From positions 1-40,557 of the forward strand of contig DAHUXL010000178.1 in the NCBI GenBank assembly GCA_027307195.1: a stretch of 40,557 nt of DNA, given 5' to 3'. Of this stretch, positions 10,561-18,842 are shown piece after piece. Each line of letters begins with the position of its first letter. Positions within the stretch are counted from its first letter, which is position 1. The notes beneath the pieces were generated by a model, which saw only the letters and a program-made list of their open reading frames with translations, searched no databases and had not been told where the DNA came from. Origin of the DNA: Rhodanobacter sp. GTDB lineage: Bacteria > Pseudomonadota > Gammaproteobacteria > Xanthomonadales > Rhodanobacteraceae. Both the position numbers and the translations under genes were made by a program.

Positions 10561-10580
10561 GTCGTACCCATCGGTACGAC
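10561..10580. promoter_or_regulatory. Perfect 20-base palindrome in the cytochrome leader
   Basis: GTCGTACC-CATC-GGTACGAC has perfect 8-base arms around a 4-base spacer. It shares the GTACC-N4-GGTAC core with the site near mdtA. It lies downstream of the candidate promoter, where a bound repressor could act as a roadblock. It could also form an RNA hairpin, but the match to the other site favours a protein-binding site. Confidence 0.5.
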
Positions 10581-10690
10581 AATCCATAGCCGGGATGGGT
10601 TCGCCAGACCGGTGCGACAGTACAGGCAATTCAGGCAGGTCGGGGCCGCCATCGTGGCGTTCCGCGTTGCCCACTGACAGGAGTACGTGC

Positions 10691-11224
10691 GTGAGCGGTC
10701 CCATGAGCAAATCCGATCAGAGCGTCTTGCGCCAGTTTTCGGTCATGATCGGTGGTCTGGCGGTACTGACGGTGGTGCTGATCTTCACGGCACTGGCGAT
10801 CTACGAGCACGAGCCGCAGGAAACCAACCCGGACCAGTCGGCCAAGGTCACCGCGCGGATCGCGCCGGCCGGTGCCGTCTACGCCGGCAACACCGGTCGC
10901 GCCGCGATGCAGGCGGCCGCCGATGCCGCCGCCAAGGCCGCCGCCTCGCAGGTCGCCTACGGCGGCACCACCGACGGCAAGGCGATCTTCGATCACCTGT
11001 GCACCAGCTGCCACACCTCCGGCGTGGCCGGCGCACCCAAGGTAGGCGACAAGGCCATGTGGAGCCCGCGCATCGCGCAGGGCATCGATACCCTGGTCAA
11101 GCATGCGATCGAGGGTTACCACGGCCCGGACGGCAACTTCATGCCGCCGAAGGGCGGCAACCCGGCGCTCACCGACGAACAGGTGACGAATGCCGTGCAC
11201 TGGATCGTCGGTCAGGCCAAGTAA
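10691..11224 (+). CDS. Membrane-anchored c-type cytochrome (c5 family)
   Basis: A 177-residue electron carrier with an N-terminal membrane anchor (about residues 18-38, VMIGGLAVLTVVLIFTALAIY), an Ala-rich linker, and one class I cytochrome c domain facing the periplasm. Haem is attached at C104-T-S-C107-H108, and the distal ligand is probably M151 in FMPPKGG. The pattern GKAIFDHLCTSCH, GAPKVGD, ALTDEQVTNAVHWIV matches cytochrome c5. I chose the GTG at 10691 because AGGAG ends 7 bases before it; the in-frame ATG at 10703 is about 20 bases from that site. It is likely to serve a terminal oxidase or other respiratory partner, which is not in the window. A terminator follows directly. Confidence 0.9.
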   Translation: MSGPMSKSDQSVLRQFSVMIGGLAVLTVVLIFTALAIYEHEPQETNPDQSAKVTARIAPAGAVYAGNTGRAAMQAAADAAAKAAASQVAYGGTTDGKAIFDHLCTSCHTSGVAGAPKVGDKAMWSPRIAQGIDTLVKHAIEGYHGPDGNFMPPKGGNPALTDEQVTNAVHWIVGQAK

Positions 11225-11253
11225 CTGGGTTGATCCCAACAAGCCGTCGTCCA

Positions 11254-11276
11254 ACGCCGCCTCCGGGCGGCGTTTT
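11254..11276 (+). terminator. Intrinsic terminator after the cytochrome gene
   Basis: An 8-bp perfect stem (11254-11261 with 11266-11273) with a TCCG loop runs into TTTT at 11273-11276, about 30 bases past the stop codon. It is a standard Rho-independent terminator on the plus strand. Confidence 0.85.
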
Positions 11277-11283
11277 CGTCTTT

Positions 11284-11352
11284 GCCCCTTCTCCCCTGCG
11301 GGCGACCTTCGGAGTCCCCTTGCGGGTGAGAAGGTTGGGATGAGGGGCGGGT
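11284..11352. repeat. Dispersed intergenic repeat (REP-like, CCCCTTCTCCC...GGTTGGGATGAGGGG)
   Basis: The stretch between the cytochrome terminator and acpH has imperfect inverted arms (CCTTCTCCCCTGC near 11287 and GCGGGTGAGAAGG near 11322), followed by GGTTGGGATGAGGGGCGGG. This wording resembles a non-coding repeat I recall from many xanthomonad and other proteobacterial genomes. Only one copy is in the window, so the repeat status comes from memory of such genomes and not from the window itself. Confidence 0.5.
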
Positions 11353-11374
11353 GCTTGCGGTGAACTCATTCCAC

Positions 11375-11968
11375 TCATCCAACCTGCGTCTCAATCCACT
11401 CCCTCGCAAACACTTGCAGCTGTGGAAAGAACGCTTCGAAGCGCTCCTGCAACTCAACCTCCCGCGCCACCAGCACCGGCAACGCCGAATCCAGCGGATT
11501 GGCCCGGCTCAGGCGCTGCCCGATCCCCGTCAGTGCGTGCCCCAGCAACGTCCGGTCGGCATAGCCAGCGGGCAGCCCGTGCGCGTCCATATAGCGACGG
11601 AACCGCCGCAACTCCGGCGGCAACAAGGCATCGTGCCGCTGCAGCAGCGCACGCAACGCATCCGAATACCCCTCCAGCGACTGCGTGCTCCAGCGCGGAA
11701 AATCCCGCGCCAGACAATGATCGAACCACATGTCCAGCAGGATCCCGGCATAGCGCCGGTACGGCGGCGGCAGCAGCGCCTTGGCCGCCAGCACCTCGGG
11801 ATGGGCATCGGTATATACGTCGATCGCACGATGCAGGCGGATGCCGGCGATCACCCGCGGCGGCAACAGCTGCGGATCGGGCCGGCCGTGCACGAAGTCG
11901 CCCAGCATGCCACCCAGCTGCAGCCACCCATCGTCACCAGCGAGCAGCGCATGTGCCAAATGGTTCAT
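11375..11968 (-). CDS. acpH: Acyl carrier protein phosphodiesterase (AcpH)
   Basis: A 197-residue cytoplasmic hydrolase expected to remove the 4'-phosphopantetheine arm from holo-ACP, returning apo-ACP. It begins MNHLAHALLAGDDGWLQLGGMLGDFVHG, the family signature containing the metal-binding His/Asp residues, and continues with GIRLHRAIDVYTDAHPEV and DMWFDHCLARDF. Length matches E. coli AcpH (193). The open frame extends upstream to 12766, but the signature start at 11966-11968 is the correct one; the extension only shadows the opposite-strand hydrolase. An ACP-dependent pigment cluster lies 8 kb away, but there is no sign of a link. Confidence 0.92.
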   Translation of the reverse strand: MNHLAHALLAGDDGWLQLGGMLGDFVHGRPDPQLLPPRVIAGIRLHRAIDVYTDAHPEVLAAKALLPPPYRRYAGILLDMWFDHCLARDFPRWSTQSLEGYSDALRALLQRHDALLPPELRRFRRYMDAHGLPAGYADRTLLGHALTGIGQRLSRANPLDSALPVLVAREVELQERFEAFFPQLQVFAREWIETQVG

Positions 11969-12016
11969 CGGCGGCACCCGCGGCGGCAAAGCGCAGCGGC
12001 GGTTATCATCATGTGC

Positions 12017-12706
12017 ATGAACCCCACCGCGCTCCCCGCCGACCCTGCCAGCTTTCCTGATCTCGCCGCCAGTTTCATGCTCGACGGTCCCGCCGGCAAG
12101 CTCGAAACCATCAGCGACATCGCCGAACCGGCCTGCGCACGCCGCGGTGTCGCGGTGATCTGCCACCCGAACCCGGTACAGGGCGGCACCATGCACAACA
12201 AGGTGGTGACGATGGTCGAGCGCGCACTGCGCGAATCCGGACTGGACACCGTGCGTTTCAACTTCCGCGGCACCGGCGCCTCCGCCGGCGTCTACGACAA
12301 CGGCGACGGTGAAGGCGATGACCTCGCCGCCGTGGTCGCCTGGGTGCGCCGCACGCGGCCGGATGATGCATTGTGGCTGGCCGGGTTCTCGTTCGGCAGC
12401 TACGTCACGATCCGCAACGCCGCCAAGCTGCAGGCCAGGGCGCTGATCAGCATCGCCCCGCCGGCCGGACGCTGGTCGTTCGCAACGCTCACCCCACCCG
12501 GCTGCCCCTGGCTGGTGGTGATGGGCGAGGAAGACGAAGTAGTCGAACCGCAGGCCGTGTTCGACTGGATCGACAGCCTCGAGGTGCCGCCGGAACTGGT
12601 GCGCATGCCCGAGACGGGCCACTTCTTCCACCGCCGGCTGATGGACCTGCGTGGTGCCGTGAAACACGCCGTGCTCGACTGGCTGCCGCCACCACGCCAG
12701 CCGTGA
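12017..12706 (+). CDS. Alpha/beta hydrolase
   Basis: A 229-residue cytoplasmic alpha/beta hydrolase of the COG2945 type. It has the early CHPNPVQGGTMHNKVV motif, RFNFRGTGAS, the nucleophile elbow G-F-S125-F-G, the acid region VVMGEEDEVVEP, and the catalytic His in ETGHFFH, so the Ser-Asp/Glu-His triad is intact. The substrate is unknown; the family includes small esterases. No clear ribosome site separates the ATG at 12017 from the in-frame ATG at 12011. It starts about 48 bases from the divergent acpH start, so both promoters must lie in a very short space. zapE follows 58 bases downstream in the same direction. Confidence 0.87.
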   Translation: MNPTALPADPASFPDLAASFMLDGPAGKLETISDIAEPACARRGVAVICHPNPVQGGTMHNKVVTMVERALRESGLDTVRFNFRGTGASAGVYDNGDGEGDDLAAVVAWVRRTRPDDALWLAGFSFGSYVTIRNAAKLQARALISIAPPAGRWSFATLTPPGCPWLVVMGEEDEVVEPQAVFDWIDSLEVPPELVRMPETGHFFHRRLMDLRGAVKHAVLDWLPPPRQP

Positions 12707-12764
12707 AGCCTGCCGTCCGTCGCGCCCGACGCTCATCCAATCATCCCATCCAAGATACCGTTCC

Positions 12765-13883
12765 ATGAGTGAAATCCCATCGCTCGCGCCCAGTGCGCGC
12801 TACCACGAAGGCGTCGCCGCGCATCGCTGGGAATCCGACCCGACCCAGCTGGCGCTGCTGCCCGAGTTCGACCGCATGCATGCGGCGCTGTGCGTGCAGC
12901 CCGAAACCCCTGGCGGCCTGTTCGGACGGCTGAAATCCCTGCTCGGCAACGAGCAATCCGCTGCGGTGCCCGGCCTGTACCTGTGGGGCACGGTCGGCCG
13001 CGGCAAGACCTTCATGATGGATCTGTTCGTGGCCAGCCTGCCGCACGGCATCGCGTTGCGCCGGCACTACCACCGCTTCATGGGCGAGGTGCACGAGAGC
13101 CTGCGCGCGCTGGGCGAGCGGCAGAGTCCGCTGGTCGACGTCGCGGCCGAGCTCGCTGCACGCTGCCGCGTGCTGTGCCTGGACGAGTTCCTGGTCAACG
13201 ACATCGGCGATGCGATGATCCTGGCCAACCTGCTCGATGCGCTGTTCGCCCGTGGCGTGACCCTGGTCACCACCTCCAACACTGCACCGGCGAACCTGTA
13301 CAAGGGCGGCCTGCAGCGCGCGCGCTTCCTGCCCGCGATCGCGCTGATCGAACAGCACTGCCACGTGGTCGAGATGGCCTCGTCGCGCGACTGGCGCCTG
13401 CGTGCCCTGACCCAGGCGCCGGTGTATCTCACGCCGCCCGGCGCCGAAGTGCATCGCGCACTGGAACGCATCTTCGCCAGCCAGGCCAGCGGTCCGATCC
13501 AGCAGGACGGCGCGCTGCTGATCAACGGCCGCGACATCCCCTATCGCAAGCGCGCCGACAACATCCTGTGGTTCGACTTCGATGCCTTGTGCGAAGGCCC
13601 GCGCGCGGTCGCCGACTACATCGCGCTGGCCAAGGCCGGTCCGGCGATCATCATCGCCAACGTGCCGCAGTTCAGCATCTACAGCGAGGACGCGGCCAAG
13701 CGCTTCGTGCAGTTGGTCGACGAGTTCTACGACCGCCACGTGAAACTGGTGCTGTCCGCCGCCGCGCCGATCACCGAGTTGTACGATGGCGAACGCCTGC
13801 GCGCGGAATTCGGCCGCACCGAGTCACGGCTGATCGAGATGCAGAGCGAGGTGTACCTGGCACTGGGGCATCGGGCCGAATGA
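12765..13883 (+). CDS. zapE: Cell division ATPase ZapE (AFG1-like)
   Basis: A 372-residue P-loop ATPase of the AFG1/ZapE family. ZapE associates with FtsZ late in division and destabilises Z-rings in an ATP-dependent way; the yeast homologue Afg1 acts in mitochondrial protein quality control. The Walker A motif is G75-TVGRGK-T82 (LWGTVGRGKTFMMDLF), the Walker B is VLCLDEFLV, and TLVTTSN follows as sensor region. The stretch HYHRFMGEVH after Walker A is also characteristic. Length is close to E. coli ZapE (375). It starts at the ATG at 12765 and is followed by a short secreted protein after 55 bases. Confidence 0.92.
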   Translation: MSEIPSLAPSARYHEGVAAHRWESDPTQLALLPEFDRMHAALCVQPETPGGLFGRLKSLLGNEQSAAVPGLYLWGTVGRGKTFMMDLFVASLPHGIALRRHYHRFMGEVHESLRALGERQSPLVDVAAELAARCRVLCLDEFLVNDIGDAMILANLLDALFARGVTLVTTSNTAPANLYKGGLQRARFLPAIALIEQHCHVVEMASSRDWRLRALTQAPVYLTPPGAEVHRALERIFASQASGPIQQDGALLINGRDIPYRKRADNILWFDFDALCEGPRAVADYIALAKAGPAIIIANVPQFSIYSEDAAKRFVQLVDEFYDRHVKLVLSAAAPITELYDGERLRAEFGRTESRLIEMQSEVYLALGHRAE

Positions 13884-13938
13884 ACCGACGCGGCTGAACT
13901 GCTAACGTGTCCGCTGTCGCTCACTGCCGGAACCGCCG

Positions 13939-14331
13939 ATGTCCACCCTTCTCGCCCTTGCCCTGTTGCTGGGCGCTCCGCAGGGAATCTCCGCCGACAG
14001 CTTCACCACGCGCGTGACGCAGGGCAAACTGGTCGAGGCGGGCAGCACCGGCGCGGCCTATCAGAAGCAGTTGTGGGACCGCATCACCGATTCGTCCGCC
14101 GCTGCCCTCAAAGCCTGCATCGTCAGCAACGCGCCGGCGGACAAATCACCGTTCACCGTGGTCGCCGATGTGGCGCCGGACGGCAAGCCGCACCGGATCG
14201 ACGTGCAGCCGGCCACACCGGTCGCCAACTGTTTCGCCCTCCGCCTGGGCAAGATGACACTGCCGGCTCCACCGAAGCTGCCGGACCGCGCCAGCTATCC
14301 GATCGAGATCGACGTGAGCATCGTGCCGTGA
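13939..14331 (+). CDS. Small predicted secreted protein of unknown function
   Basis: A 130-residue protein with a short hydrophobic N-terminus (MSTLLALALLLGAPQGISA), probably a cleaved Sec signal with a site near residues 19-20, leaving a periplasmic domain of about 110 residues. Two cysteines (in LKACIVS and VANCFALR) could form a disulfide. The C-terminal part (VVADVAPDGKPHRIDVQPATPVANCFALRLGK... YPIEIDVSIVP) has the alternating pattern of a small beta-rich domain, loosely like TonB C-terminal or DUF-type periplasmic proteins. I do not recognise the family. There is no strong ribosome site. It lies between zapE and a DJ-1-like gene on the same strand. Confidence 0.72.
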   Translation: MSTLLALALLLGAPQGISADSFTTRVTQGKLVEAGSTGAAYQKQLWDRITDSSAAALKACIVSNAPADKSPFTVVADVAPDGKPHRIDVQPATPVANCFALRLGKMTLPAPPKLPDRASYPIEIDVSIVP

Positions 14332-14376
14332 GTCCGTCGGCGCGCTACAGCCCATCGGCGTAAGCAAGCTGCCGTC

Positions 14377-15234
14377 ATGGCCCGCATCCTGATTCCCCTG
14401 CCGCGTCGCGATTCCGATCCGTCGGAAGTCGCGGTGAGCTGGCGCACACTGCACGACGACGGCCACCAGGTGATGTTCGCCACGCCGGACGGACAACCCG
14501 CCGTCGCCGACGCACTGATGGTCAGCGGCGTGGGCCTTGATCCCTGGGGCTGGCTGCCCGGACTGAACCGGGTGCGCCTGGTCGGCCTGTTGTTACGCGC
14601 GAACGCCGACGCACGCAAGGCCTACGCAGCGCTGCTGCAGGACGCCGCGTTCCGCACGCCGCTGCGCTGGGACGCGCTGGATGCGACGGCATTCGATGGC
14701 TTGCTGCTGCCCGGCGGCCATTGCGCGCGCGGCATGCGCGAGTATCTGGAAAGTCCACTGTTGCAGCAGCTGATCGCTGCGTTCTTCGCTGCAGACAAGC
14801 CGGTCGCCGCGATCTGCCACGGCGTACTGCTGGCCGCACGCAGCCACTCGGCGGATGGCAAGTCGGTGCTGTCCGGTCGCCGCACCACCGCGCTGACCTG
14901 GGCACTCGAGAAGAAGGCATGGTCGACCGCACGGATCACCCGCTACTGGGATCCGCACTACTACCGTACCTATCGCGAAGCACCCGGGCAGCCGGCTGGC
15001 TACATGTCCGTGCAGCAGGAAGTGACCCGTGCTCTGGCCGCGCCGGCCGATTTTCTCGACGTACCACGGGACGCACCGGACTACCGCCGCAAGACGAACG
15101 GACTGGCCCGCGACAGCGCGCGCGATGCCTCGCCGGCCTTCGTGGTTCGCGACGGCAACTATCTGTCCGCGCGCTGGCCCGGTGACGTGCATCGTTTCGC
15201 GCGGGAGTTCTCGGCGATGTTCGGCACGCCGTAA
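14377..15234 (+). CDS. DJ-1/PfpI-like (type 1 glutamine amidotransferase-like) protein
   Basis: A 285-residue protein with a class I glutamine-amidotransferase-like fold of the DJ-1/PfpI superfamily. It starts MARILIPLPRRDSDPSEVAV, with a conserved position for a Glu in DPSE. The central segment FDGLLLPGGHCARGMREYLES leads to the nucleophile elbow A-I-C147-H-G. A C-terminal extension of about 100 residues (TYREAPGQPAGYMSVQQEV onward) goes beyond the basic domain and is shared by longer members often labelled as ThiJ/PfpI proteins. Members act as chaperones, glyoxalases or proteases, or have unknown roles, so no reaction is assigned. It is convergent with the membrane protein at 15245, with 10 bases between stops. 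Confidence 0.82.
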   Translation: MARILIPLPRRDSDPSEVAVSWRTLHDDGHQVMFATPDGQPAVADALMVSGVGLDPWGWLPGLNRVRLVGLLLRANADARKAYAALLQDAAFRTPLRWDALDATAFDGLLLPGGHCARGMREYLESPLLQQLIAAFFAADKPVAAICHGVLLAARSHSADGKSVLSGRRTTALTWALEKKAWSTARITRYWDPHYYRTYREAPGQPAGYMSVQQEVTRALAAPADFLDVPRDAPDYRRKTNGLARDSARDASPAFVVRDGNYLSARWPGDVHRFAREFSAMFGTP

Positions 15235-15244
15235 CTGCCGGCCT

Positions 15245-15790
15245 TTACAACGTGGTCGTGCCCGGATGCGTCCGCTGGAAACGGCGGTGATGGATCAGCA
15301 GGCCGCTGAAGTAGACGATGTAGTAGCCGACCAGCAGGCCGACCACCAGCATGGTCAACGGGCTATAGGTGTAGCTTGCCGGGTAACCTGCTGCCTGCGC
15401 GGCCGCGGTGACCTGCTGCATCTGCATGAAACGCCATATCAGCCGGCCGAGCAGCAACGCGGTCAGCAGGGCACCGATCCACGCGTTCGGCACATAGCAA
15501 TCGCCCTTGACCGGGTCGACTTCGAAACGGGTGAGCCTGAGCCCGACCATGCCGATCAGCGCACCGATCAGCGCACCGGCGGCCAGTCCCTCGAGCAGCT
15601 GGATGCTGTGAAAGCCGGCGAGGCTCAGCAGAGCCCCGACGATCGCGAATACCGCGATGCGCGCGATCATCCGCTTGCGCTGGATCGGCTGGCGACCGAA
15701 CTGGCGGCTGACGCGCCGCCACACGATCCAGGCCAGCAGCGGCAGCATGATCAGGTAATTCGTCAGATGGACAGGCATCATCGGCACCAT
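15245..15790 (-). CDS. Multi-pass membrane protein, possibly DUF1453/CcdC-like
   Basis: A 181-residue inner-membrane protein with about four or five hydrophobic helices: near residues 8-23, 44-64, 66-88, 105-120 and 146-168. The order is a short helix, a basic loop (RRVSRQFGRQPIQRKRM), a Gly-rich pair of helices, then LTRFEVDPVKGDCYVPN before the next helix, and finally YSPLTMLVVGLLVGYYIVY. This arrangement resembles DUF1453/CcdC-type proteins, but I am not sure of the family. Starts at 15790, 15781 and 15778 are all ATG and in frame; none has a clear ribosome site, and 15778 (MPVHLTNYLIM) is as likely as the longest. Confidence 0.72.
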   Translation of the reverse strand: MVPMMPVHLTNYLIMLPLLAWIVWRRVSRQFGRQPIQRKRMIARIAVFAIVGALLSLAGFHSIQLLEGLAAGALIGALIGMVGLRLTRFEVDPVKGDCYVPNAWIGALLTALLLGRLIWRFMQMQQVTAAAQAAGYPASYTYSPLTMLVVGLLVGYYIVYFSGLLIHHRRFQRTHPGTTTL

Positions 15791-15875
15791 GGGATGGACT
15801 GCGCCCAGCTTAGTCGAGCGAACGGTGGCTGACGACTGACGTTTGTCATCCTTCGGCCGGACATCACGCCGGTGC

Positions 15876-16247
15876 TCAGCCGTTGCCCATCTGCTCGGCC
15901 AGCGAACGCGTCCGCTCCGTCACGGTGTTGCCGGTATGCCGGGTCGACTTGCGCTCGATCAGCATCAGCAGGCATTCCGCCGACGCGACCGGATTGTGCC
16001 TGACGCCCCTGGGCACCACGAACATCTCGCCTTCGGCAAGCTCGACTTCACCGTCATCCATCTCGATGCGCAGTTGACCCTTGAGGATCAGGAACAACTC
16101 ATCCTCGTCGTCATGGCTGTGCCAGCCGAACGTGCCGAGCACCTTGGCGACCTTGATGTAGGAGTCATCGAGCTCGCCGATGATGCGCGGCGACCAGTAC
16201 TCGGCCAGCGCGGCGGCGGCATTCCTCGGCGAGGTGGCGTGCGGCAT
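15876..16247 (-). CDS. Small cupin-domain protein
   Basis: A 123-residue single-domain cupin. The first cupin motif is recognisable as FGWHSHDDEDELFLILKGQL (metal-binding His-x-His and Glu), and the second as GEMFVVPRGVRHNPVASAE with its His. Such proteins usually bind a divalent metal; many are small isomerases, dioxygenases or sensors, and the substrate cannot be told from sequence. The start MPHATSPRNAAAALAEYWSP at 16247 lies 7 bases after the gpmA stop, so it is probably translated from the gpmA message. The frame extends further upstream but would overlap gpmA and shows no homology there. Confidence 0.82.
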   Translation of the reverse strand: MPHATSPRNAAAALAEYWSPRIIGELDDSYIKVAKVLGTFGWHSHDDEDELFLILKGQLRIEMDDGEVELAEGEMFVVPRGVRHNPVASAECLLMLIERKSTRHTGNTVTERTRSLAEQMGNG

Positions 16248-16254
16248 GCCGGTG

Positions 16255-16998
16255 CTACTTCGCCTTGCCCTGGTTCGCCACCGCGGCCATCTTCGCCGCG
16301 ATCGCCTCGGCATCGCCCAGGTAGTAGTGGCGCAGCGGCTTGAGGTGCTCGTCGAACTCGTACACCAGCGGCACGCCGTTGGGGATGTTCAGCTCGACGA
16401 TGGCGTCGTCGGAGATGCCGTCCAGGTACTTCACCAGCGCACGCAGCGAGTTGCCGTGCGCGGCCACCAGCACGCGCTGGCCGGCACGGATCGCCGGCGC
16501 CAGCACCTCGTGCCAGTACGGCAGCACGCGAGCCACGGTGTCCTTCAGGCATTCGGTGTCGGGAATCTCTTTCGGATCCAGCGTGGCGTAACGCGGATCG
16601 TGCACCGACTCGTTCGCGCTGCGCTCCAGCGGCGGCGGCGGGATGTCGTAGCTGCGGCGCCAGATCTTGACCTGGTCCTCGCCGTACTTCGCCGCAGTCT
16701 CGGCCTTGTTGAGGCCGGTCAGCGCGCCGTAGTGACGTTCGTTGAGGCGCCAGTCGGTGACGACCGGCAACCACATCAGGTCCATCGCGTCCTGCACGCC
16801 CCACAGCGTGCGCACCGCGCGCTTGAGCACCGAGGTGTGTGCCACGTCGAAGGTGTAGCCGTCCGCCTGCAGCAACCGGCCGGCCTCCTGCGCCTCGGCC
16901 ATGCCCTGCGCGGTGAGGTCGACGTCGGCCCAGCCGCTGAAGCGATTGTCGAGGTTCCACTGGGATTGGCCGTGACGGATCAGGACGAGCTTGTGCAT
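16255..16998 (-). CDS. gpmA: 2,3-bisphosphoglycerate-dependent phosphoglycerate mutase
   Basis: A 247-residue cytoplasmic glycolytic enzyme interconverting 3- and 2-phosphoglycerate. It has the catalytic motif [12 protein letters not shown] with the phospho-accepting H9, [12 protein letters not shown], the active-site Glu region [17 protein letters not shown], and the second catalytic His in [19 protein letters not shown]. Length matches the family (about 248). The start is the ATG at 16996-16998 ([10 protein letters not shown]); an in-frame TTG at 17010 also exists but adds only four residues. The cupin gene follows after 7 bases, suggesting a two-gene operon. Confidence 0.96.
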   Translation of the reverse strand: MHKLVLIRHGQSQWNLDNRFSGWADVDLTAQGMAEAQEAGRLLQADGYTFDVAHTSVLKRAVRTLWGVQDAMDLMWLPVVTDWRLNERHYGALTGLNKAETAAKYGEDQVKIWRRSYDIPPPPLERSANESVHDPRYATLDPKEIPDTECLKDTVARVLPYWHEVLAPAIRAGQRVLVAAHGNSLRALVKYLDGISDDAIVELNIPNGVPLVYEFDEHLKPLRHYYLGDAEAIAAKMAAVANQGKAK

Positions 16999-17143
16999 GG
17001 GTGCGCTCAACTGGATGAGGTGAACCGGGAATGGTGCAGGCCAGCCCCGGCATCGTCAAATGCGGCCCCTGCCACAGGTCATGCTAAACCCGCCGCGCGG
17101 GCGGAGCATCCTAGTTCCACTACCCATACATACGGAGATTGCC

Positions 17144-17809
17144 ATGCGTCGTTCCCCGACGATACTCATCCTCGCCGCCCTCGCGCTGGGCCTGCCGCTG
17201 CTGGCCACCGCGCGCGACAACGATATCGACAAGGTCAACGGCACGGTACAGGTCGAAGCCGGCCAGCAGGTCGGCGATGTCAGCACCGTCAACGGCGCGG
17301 TGCATATCGGCGGCGGCGCCATCGTGCACAAGGCCAGCACCGTCAACGGTGCGGTCGAACTGGGCGACAAGGCGCAGGCCAGCGAGCTGGGCACCGTCAA
17401 CGGTGCGGTCAGCATCGGCAGCGCCAGCCGGGTCAGCGGCGAAGTGAGTACGGTCAACGGCAGCATTCACCTGGCACCAGGTGCGGATGTCGGCGGCAAG
17501 CTCGGCAACGTCAACGGCGGAATCGTGCTGGACAACGCCCATGTGGCCGGTGGCATCGAGACGGTTGGCGGCGACATCACGGTCGGCGCGAACTCGCATG
17601 TCGAGGGCGGCATCCTGGTCGACAAGCCCGGTGGCTGGTTCAACTTCAACAGCCGCACGCCGGTGGTGGCGATCGGCCCGCACGCGGTGGTGCAGGGCAC
17701 GCTGGAGTTCCGTCGCGAGGTGGTGCTGAAGGTCAGCGACAGCGCGCAGATCGGCCCGGTCAAGGGCGCCACGCCGGTGAAGTTCAGCGGCGCGACACCG
17801 AACAACTGA
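17144..17809 (+). CDS. Exported beta-solenoid-like repeat protein
   Basis: A 221-residue protein with a signal peptide (RRSPTILILAALALGLPLLATA, cleavage after about residue 22) followed by six to seven imperfect repeats of 18-19 residues built around x-V-N-G-x-V: DKVNGTV, STVNGAV, STVNGAV, GTVNGAV, STVNGSI, GNVNGGI, then ETVGGDI. A period of 18 residues with alternating small and hydrophobic positions fits a beta-solenoid (three hexapeptides per turn), as in bactofilin-like polymer-forming proteins, but here the protein is exported. A C-terminal region (FRREVVLKVSDSAQIGPVKGATPVKFSG) may cap the solenoid. GGAG lies 7 bases before the ATG at 17144. The gene stands alone and ends in a shared terminator with convergent hemF. 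Function unknown; fold inferred. Confidence 0.8.
   Translation: MRRSPTILILAALALGLPLLATARDNDIDKVNGTVQVEAGQQVGDVSTVNGAVHIGGGAIVHKASTVNGAVELGDKAQASELGTVNGAVSIGSASRVSGEVSTVNGSIHLAPGADVGGKLGNVNGGIVLDNAHVAGGIETVGGDITVGANSHVEGGILVDKPGGWFNFNSRTPVVAIGPHAVVQGTLEFRREVVLKVSDSAQIGPVKGATPVKFSGATPNN
17285..17520 (+). repeat. In-frame coding repeats (54/57-base units)
   Basis: The core ACCGTCAACGG recurs at 17285, 17339 and 17393 (exact 54-base spacing), with variants at 17450 and 17507 (57-base spacing). Each copy encodes a VNG-centred turn of the exported repeat protein. The stepwise regularity points to expansion by tandem duplication with later drift. Confidence 0.75.
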
Positions 17810-17820
17810 GTTCCCCGACC

Positions 17821-17851
17821 ACGGCCCCGCCGTCATGGCGGGGTCGTCCTT

Positions 17852-17853
<2 letters not shown>
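17821..17853. terminator. Terminator between the repeat protein and convergent hemF
   Basis: An 11-bp stem (17821-17831 with 17837-17847, one G-T pair, 5-base loop) followed by CCTTTT on the plus strand ends the repeat-protein transcript. It abuts the hemF stop codon, so the minus-strand message may also fold here. Confidence 0.8.
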
Positions 17854-18784
<931 letters not shown>

Positions 18785-18842
18785 TTAGCAAGTGCATCGA
18801 TACACACGGCTGCGACGCAGCGTCACGCCGTCCTGCACCAGA

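Larger units (their letters stand above)
10204..10690. other. 487-base divergent intergenic region, mdtA / cytochrome
   Basis: No convincing gene lies here; the reading frames on either strand have no recognisable domain and no ribosome site. The stretch holds two related palindromes and a good plus-strand promoter, listed separately, and a possible minus-strand promoter for mdtA (CTGACA at about 10279-10284 and TATAGA at about 10258-10263 on the minus strand, spacing about 15, short of ideal). Confidence 0.6.

Noticed and set aside
10242..10710. Minus-strand frames of 75 and 149 codons in the mdtA/cytochrome gap
   Set aside because: They run through the candidate promoter and palindromes, have no ribosome site, no domain and an irregular composition, so I treat the gap as non-coding.
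11375..12766. A 463-residue fusion of an N-terminal extension to AcpH
   Set aside because: The family signature MNHLAHALL begins at 11968 and everything upstream shadows the hydrolase on the plus strand, so no fusion is claimed.
17284..17520. Regular direct repeats that could suggest a CRISPR array or non-coding satellite
   Set aside because: The units are 54 or 57 bases, stay in frame, lie inside a signal-peptide-bearing gene and have no distinct spacers, so they are coding repeats.
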